DNA from: Hofstenia miamia
Lineage: Eukaryota; Xenacoelomorpha; Acoela; Hofsteniidae
DNA: 64,000 nt
Assembly: GCA_900660155.1 (NCBI GenBank)
Contig: CABFPE010000019.1
Coordinates: 1,583,620 to 1,647,619, forward strand
Direction: 5' to 3'
In this document: piece after piece, positions 60,221 through 64,000 of the stretch
Position numbering within the stretch: position 1 is the stretch's first letter
Layout: every line of letters starts with the position of its first letter
Notes under the pieces: generated by a model
Databases searched by the model: none
The model's input: the letters and a program-made list of their open reading frames with translations, nothing else
Told to the model about the DNA's origin: nothing
Program-made: the position numbers and the translations under genes

Positions 60221-61995
60221 ACCAAGGTTACTCTCATACTCAACCTCAGTGAGGTCGTCTTCCTCACATTCAGTGAGGTTATTATAAGTCTCAAATTCTT
60301 TTACTCTGTCATTGACAAGTGAAAATTCACTATTGGGATCAATGACAACATTATCAATAACTTTAGTAGTTCCCTTGAGTCATTGAAAGTGGGTGACTCT
60401 CCCATTATTTAATAAATACTTGTGGTGATTTAATTCTTTAGCTATAGTAAATGGGCCTTGCCAGTTAGTGGCAAGCTTTCACGTTTGATTGGCATCAGTA
60501 ATTTGGTGAGGAAAATAGGCGAAGACTTGGTAGCCTTACTTATGAGGCTTGCCATACAATTTACAATTAAAGTTCCATTGCTGGCAGATAACAGACTGAT
60601 TCGTATTCCTACAGATAGTAAGGTGCACTTCCTGAAGTTTGTGCAACATGCAGTTTACAAAATTCTCTAAAGTAGGTTCATTGTAGTCAGGAAACATAAT
60701 AGAAAGAGGTGTACTTGCTTCATGAGCAAACATTGCCTTAAAGGGGCTGACCTTTGTTGTGGAATGAACAGCAGTATTGTAAAAAATACTCTGCTGCTTC
60801 AATGACTTGTTTCCAATTCCAACCTGCTGCTCAGGCTAGGGTGACTCCAATTAACTTGATGACTGTGAAGTTGAGCTGTTTCACAACACCATTTGACTGT
60901 ATGTGGTATGCAGTTGTAAATTCGTGAAGAATTTTGAGCTCTTTACTAAGGGTCTCCATGAGATGATTGTCAAATTGGGGACCATGATCAGAGAATAGGT
61001 GCTCCATGGGCCCAAGCTTGAGTACCTATTCCTTAACAACTTTTTCTCCAATGACCTTGGTGGTGGTACTGTTGAGGGTAATGAATCTGGCATATTTAGT
61101 AAAATGATCAATAAGTACTAAAAGGTACTGAAACCCCTCGCTATCTCAAGAGAGCTTCTCTATGTCCATATTGATGACTTTGTTAGTGTGCTTGGCAGCA
61201 TGGCTGTGCATGTGCAGATCAGCTCACTGCTCTGGAAAGTGTACAGCTCTTTGTAGCAAGCAGATTGTGCAGTTATCTATAACATCCTGAAATGCTGCTT
61301 GGATGCCAATGGTGACTTATCTTGCATTAAATGTCCGTTCTGTTTGAATAATGCCCTTCTTGTTGATCTTATGGACCAAGTCCCTCTGGAAATCATCAGG
61401 AACAGCTAGTCAGCTGTTCCAAATTCTGGCATAGAGTAAGCCAGCCCCTGTTTGCTTCCAATTGTATTGCTGGAAATAATGATTGGCTACAGGACTAAGG
61501 ATGAAGTTGACATTTTTCAGTTTTGCAATGATCTCACAAAGCACCTTGTTGTGCTGTTGATGTAGGATTTCAGCCTCAGTGATTTTTTACTTAATGAGGA
61601 TTGGAAGAATAGCATTTCCATGGCAGTCAGTGCTGATCTTGGGAAGGCAATTGTACTAACTAAGTGGGATAAATACAAAAGGCATCTTCTCTCCTGGTGG
61701 TTGTCTGAGGTTGTGCTTTTAACTGGGGAGAGTTGGTCCAGTAATCCACATTGATGTGCAAATTCCCAGACGGTGTTGGATGGTGAAAGTAAAATCATTT
61801 AAGTACTCAATCCAACTGGCAACTATGTTGGACTTGTCCCTGGAAAACTTTTTAAGACAAGCTAGTGTGGAATTGTCAGTTTGCATGGTGAAGTGACAGC
61901 TGAGAATGAAAAAGCAGAATTTCTTCAAACTTTCCACAGGCACTAGCATCTCAGATTTGGTGGCACCATAGTTCTGCTCAGTGTAATATCCTCTA
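60221..61995 (-). mobile_element. G2 pol fragment (RNase H and integrase)
   Basis: The minus strand reads TEQNYGATKSEMLVPVESLK and QTDNSTLACLKKFSRDKSNI (RNase H), then integrase text including STTKVSPFKAMFAHEASTPL. At its low-coordinate end it matches the G3 integrase tail (compare 54715-54970). It stops exactly at the G3 target duplication and continues in register on the far side of G3 at 48387. So G2 is one minus-strand element split by G3. Its upper end near 61995 abuts the G4 LTR. Fossil. Confidence 0.7.
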
Positions 61996-62019
61996 CCAGG
62001 CATTATCACTGTTTATCTA

Positions 62020-63022
62020 CTGTTACTATATAACGTTAATCATGTTATTGTGGGTAAGGACTTACTTGTTACATACTGCTTGACTTCTTGCTTCCATTAA
62101 CTTATGTAACCTGGAATTAACCATTCACTATTTAGGTGACAAAGCCATGCGGTAATCTCTGTAATGATCTCTTAATGGGCATCTGCCCAAAGCAGATCTC
62201 CACATCCAGTTTCACCATTCAATCCATTGGTTGAGTGCCACTTCTCAGCTCAATCAATACAGTTTATGTGTAGCCTACTTTAGCTCAGTGCATACTAAAG
62301 GCACAGCACAACTCGACTTAAACTCTATTTTGTGAATGTTATATCTATTCGCAACCTGACCAGTTACTAGTTGTTCATTAAATATTACATGTAGCCATTA
62401 CTGAAAATATATTGGCTTATTTAAATATATCTTGTTCAAACAACTTCCTAACCTACATTTATAATTTAGTATATAAACAATCACTTTATCAGTCATTTAT
62501 AGGTCATCAATTTGGATCTGAAATAGTATTAATATATTTCCTAGGTTTTGGTCATCCAACCGTTTGTTTACAATTAATTATTTTAATACATGTAGTAATG
62601 AAATGCTAGTTGACTAATTGAGAGAAAACCCCTAAACCTAACTTATGTGAACTTTCATGATCTGGCACAGAGACCCTAGAATCATTCCCCATGATGGATC
62701 CAGACCACTACTAAACACCGCTCAATTAGCTTGACATTGTATTAAATAATCAAACTGTTAATGTGAAACAAAATAAGAATTCCAAGGAAAATTCTTTATC
62801 AATTCTTACAATGGTTTTTAATCTATTTATAATAATTCCAGAAGAAGTACCTGTTGATTCAAATTTAATCTTCTGCCAAGATGGCAGCTGAAAATAATGG
62901 AAGCGTCATTTAGTCAAAAAGTATTTTTATTGACAGATACAAATATCTCTTTTTTGACACATATTGTTTCTTAGTTTCATAATACAAATAAATCTTAAAT
63001 AATTCCAATTGATTTGATTACA
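62020..63022 (-). repeat. G4 3' LTR
   Basis: Read on the minus strand it starts TGTAATCAAATCAATTGG at 63022, directly after the G4 coding end, and runs about 1 kb to where the G2 pol text begins near 62000. It is clearly homologous to the G1 LTR at 43444-44210 but diverged from it. The exact end and target duplication are not resolved. Confidence 0.55.
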
Positions 63023-64000
63023 ATATTTTTAATCATCTTTTCTTTGATCTTAATCCCTTCTGCTCAATGTTTCTGCAGCTTATTTGAGATTTATGTGGAT
63101 GATGCTGCACACCCTCCTCAGCTTGTGTTATTTTCAGCACAGCTTGCTCTCCATGTACTAAGGCATCCACCTTTCGAATTATTGACTCAGCCTGTTGATT
63201 GGCCCACGTGGTTTTTTCAAATTCAGTTTGTTTTGTCATCTTAAGCACCACCTCTCTTTCCTTTGTTACTGTATTTGCATATTTCAGGAATCATGTTTCT
63301 GGAATATCCTCTGCTATTGGCGTGATTTCTTGTAATTCATTGATCTTTTGTGTGGAATATTTCGTAGTATTTGTGGTACAATTGTATTCTTTTGATTCCT
63401 ATCATCAGTGTCATTTGTGCATCAGCTCTGCTCGTGTGGGCTAGATCTTCCCTAATTTGGTTGTTGGGATCGAAGAACATAAATACTTTCCATAGACTCC
63501 AGGTATTTGCCACATCTTTGTAAAAGAAACTGATGTTGTCTCTCCCTTCTTTCTTGGTTATACTATTAGGATCATTCTTGTTGATCCACATCATTGTGAC
63601 GATTTCTACTCTCTTTGTGACATCATAATAGTGGTAATTTCTTTCCCAGATGTCTGTCCATATGATATTGTTTACTCCAGAGAATAGCATTATAGCTCTT
63701 GGATTCCGTTCTTATATTCCTTTTTTGAGATCTTGCAACTGTATGTTAATGGGTCTCCCTTGTGTGTAGAGTTGATCTGGCGTTATTGTGCCTTCAATGT
63801 AGACCCTCTCTCTATTATCATTACTTAGCATTATCTCCTTCAATCTTTTGTAGTCATCTCATTCTACCATAGCTTTTGCTTTTCTTTCTGTGTTCACATA
63901 TGACTTGTACTCATGGAGGAATGTTTTTGCCACTTTAACCTCTTTTGGTAATCTCCATCATGGGAGGACCATTGGTATTGCAATAGTTTCTGGCAGTGTG
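63023..64000 (-). mobile_element. G4: related LTR element, third coding region 3' part, runs off the window
   Basis: The minus strand reads ERNYHYYDVTKRVEIVTMMW, close to YDVTKRIEIITML in G2 and G3. Further on, EREVVLKMTKQTEFEKTTWA matches the end of the G3 third region (QREALMKVTWQPRYAEVLSW), and the last frame ends about 63033, next to the LTR. The spacing from this region to the LTR is as in G3. More diverged than G2 is from G3. Appears broken, fewer interruptions visible in this short part. Confidence 0.6.

Noticed and set aside
1-64000. CRISPR arrays, rRNA and tRNA genes
   Set aside because: No spaced direct repeats of CRISPR type and no rRNA text seen; I found no convincing tRNA cloverleaf by eye, though a covariance search could still find one.

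Overview
This window looks like a stretch of AT-rich invertebrate (metazoan) nuclear genome. It has a spliced PAR-type bZIP gene, Penelope-like elements, several LINE lineages, Tc1/mariner, piggyBac, hAT and Harbinger-like DNA transposons, and Ty3/Gypsy LTR elements, all among many (TA)n microsatellites. I cannot name the species. There is no sign of operons, bacterial genes, CRISPR or rRNA. The only convincing host gene is the bZIP exon at 35588-36298.

Layout. 0-4 kb: a piggyBac transposase tail, a Penelope-like reverse transcriptase fragment (minus), a LINE fragment (plus) and a small inverted-repeat island. 5.6-7.0 kb: a non-autonomous element whose ends and TAA flanks suggest PIF/Harbinger. 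7.76-9.30 kb: a complete Tc1/mariner-superfamily transposon with an uninterrupted 350-aa DD41D transposase, 114-bp terminal repeats that match almost perfectly, and TA flanks. 9.5-13.9 kb: two minus-strand LINE fragments, the second carrying a piggyBac MITE. 13.9-22.5 kb: mostly featureless AT-rich DNA with a 457-bp gap. 22.5-24.3 kb: a GC-richer diverged direct duplication and a mariner-type MITE. 24.5-34.4 kb: fragments of hAT-like, Penelope, LINE and Tc1 elements and another MITE. 34.4-36.5 kb: the bZIP exon and its upstream DNA. 36.5-38.7 kb: no gene seen.

38.7-64 kb is a nest of at least four related Ty3/Gypsy-type elements, all fossils. G3 (plus, 48388-60215) has two LTRs, a tRNA-Trp-type primer binding site, a polypurine tract and a 5-bp target duplication (ctact). 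It sits inside an older minus-strand relative, G2, whose halves lie at 60216-61995 and 44763-48387. G1 (plus, about 38770-44210) carries a 709-bp MITE. G4 enters from the right end on the minus strand. G2, G3 and G4 have, after the integrase in the usual envelope position, a long third coding region that I do not recognise as an envelope; G1 lacks it. This is the strongest candidate here for something undescribed.

Several single-N joins inside G3 flank foreign pieces, two of them between exact short duplications. They look like assembly patches rather than biology.
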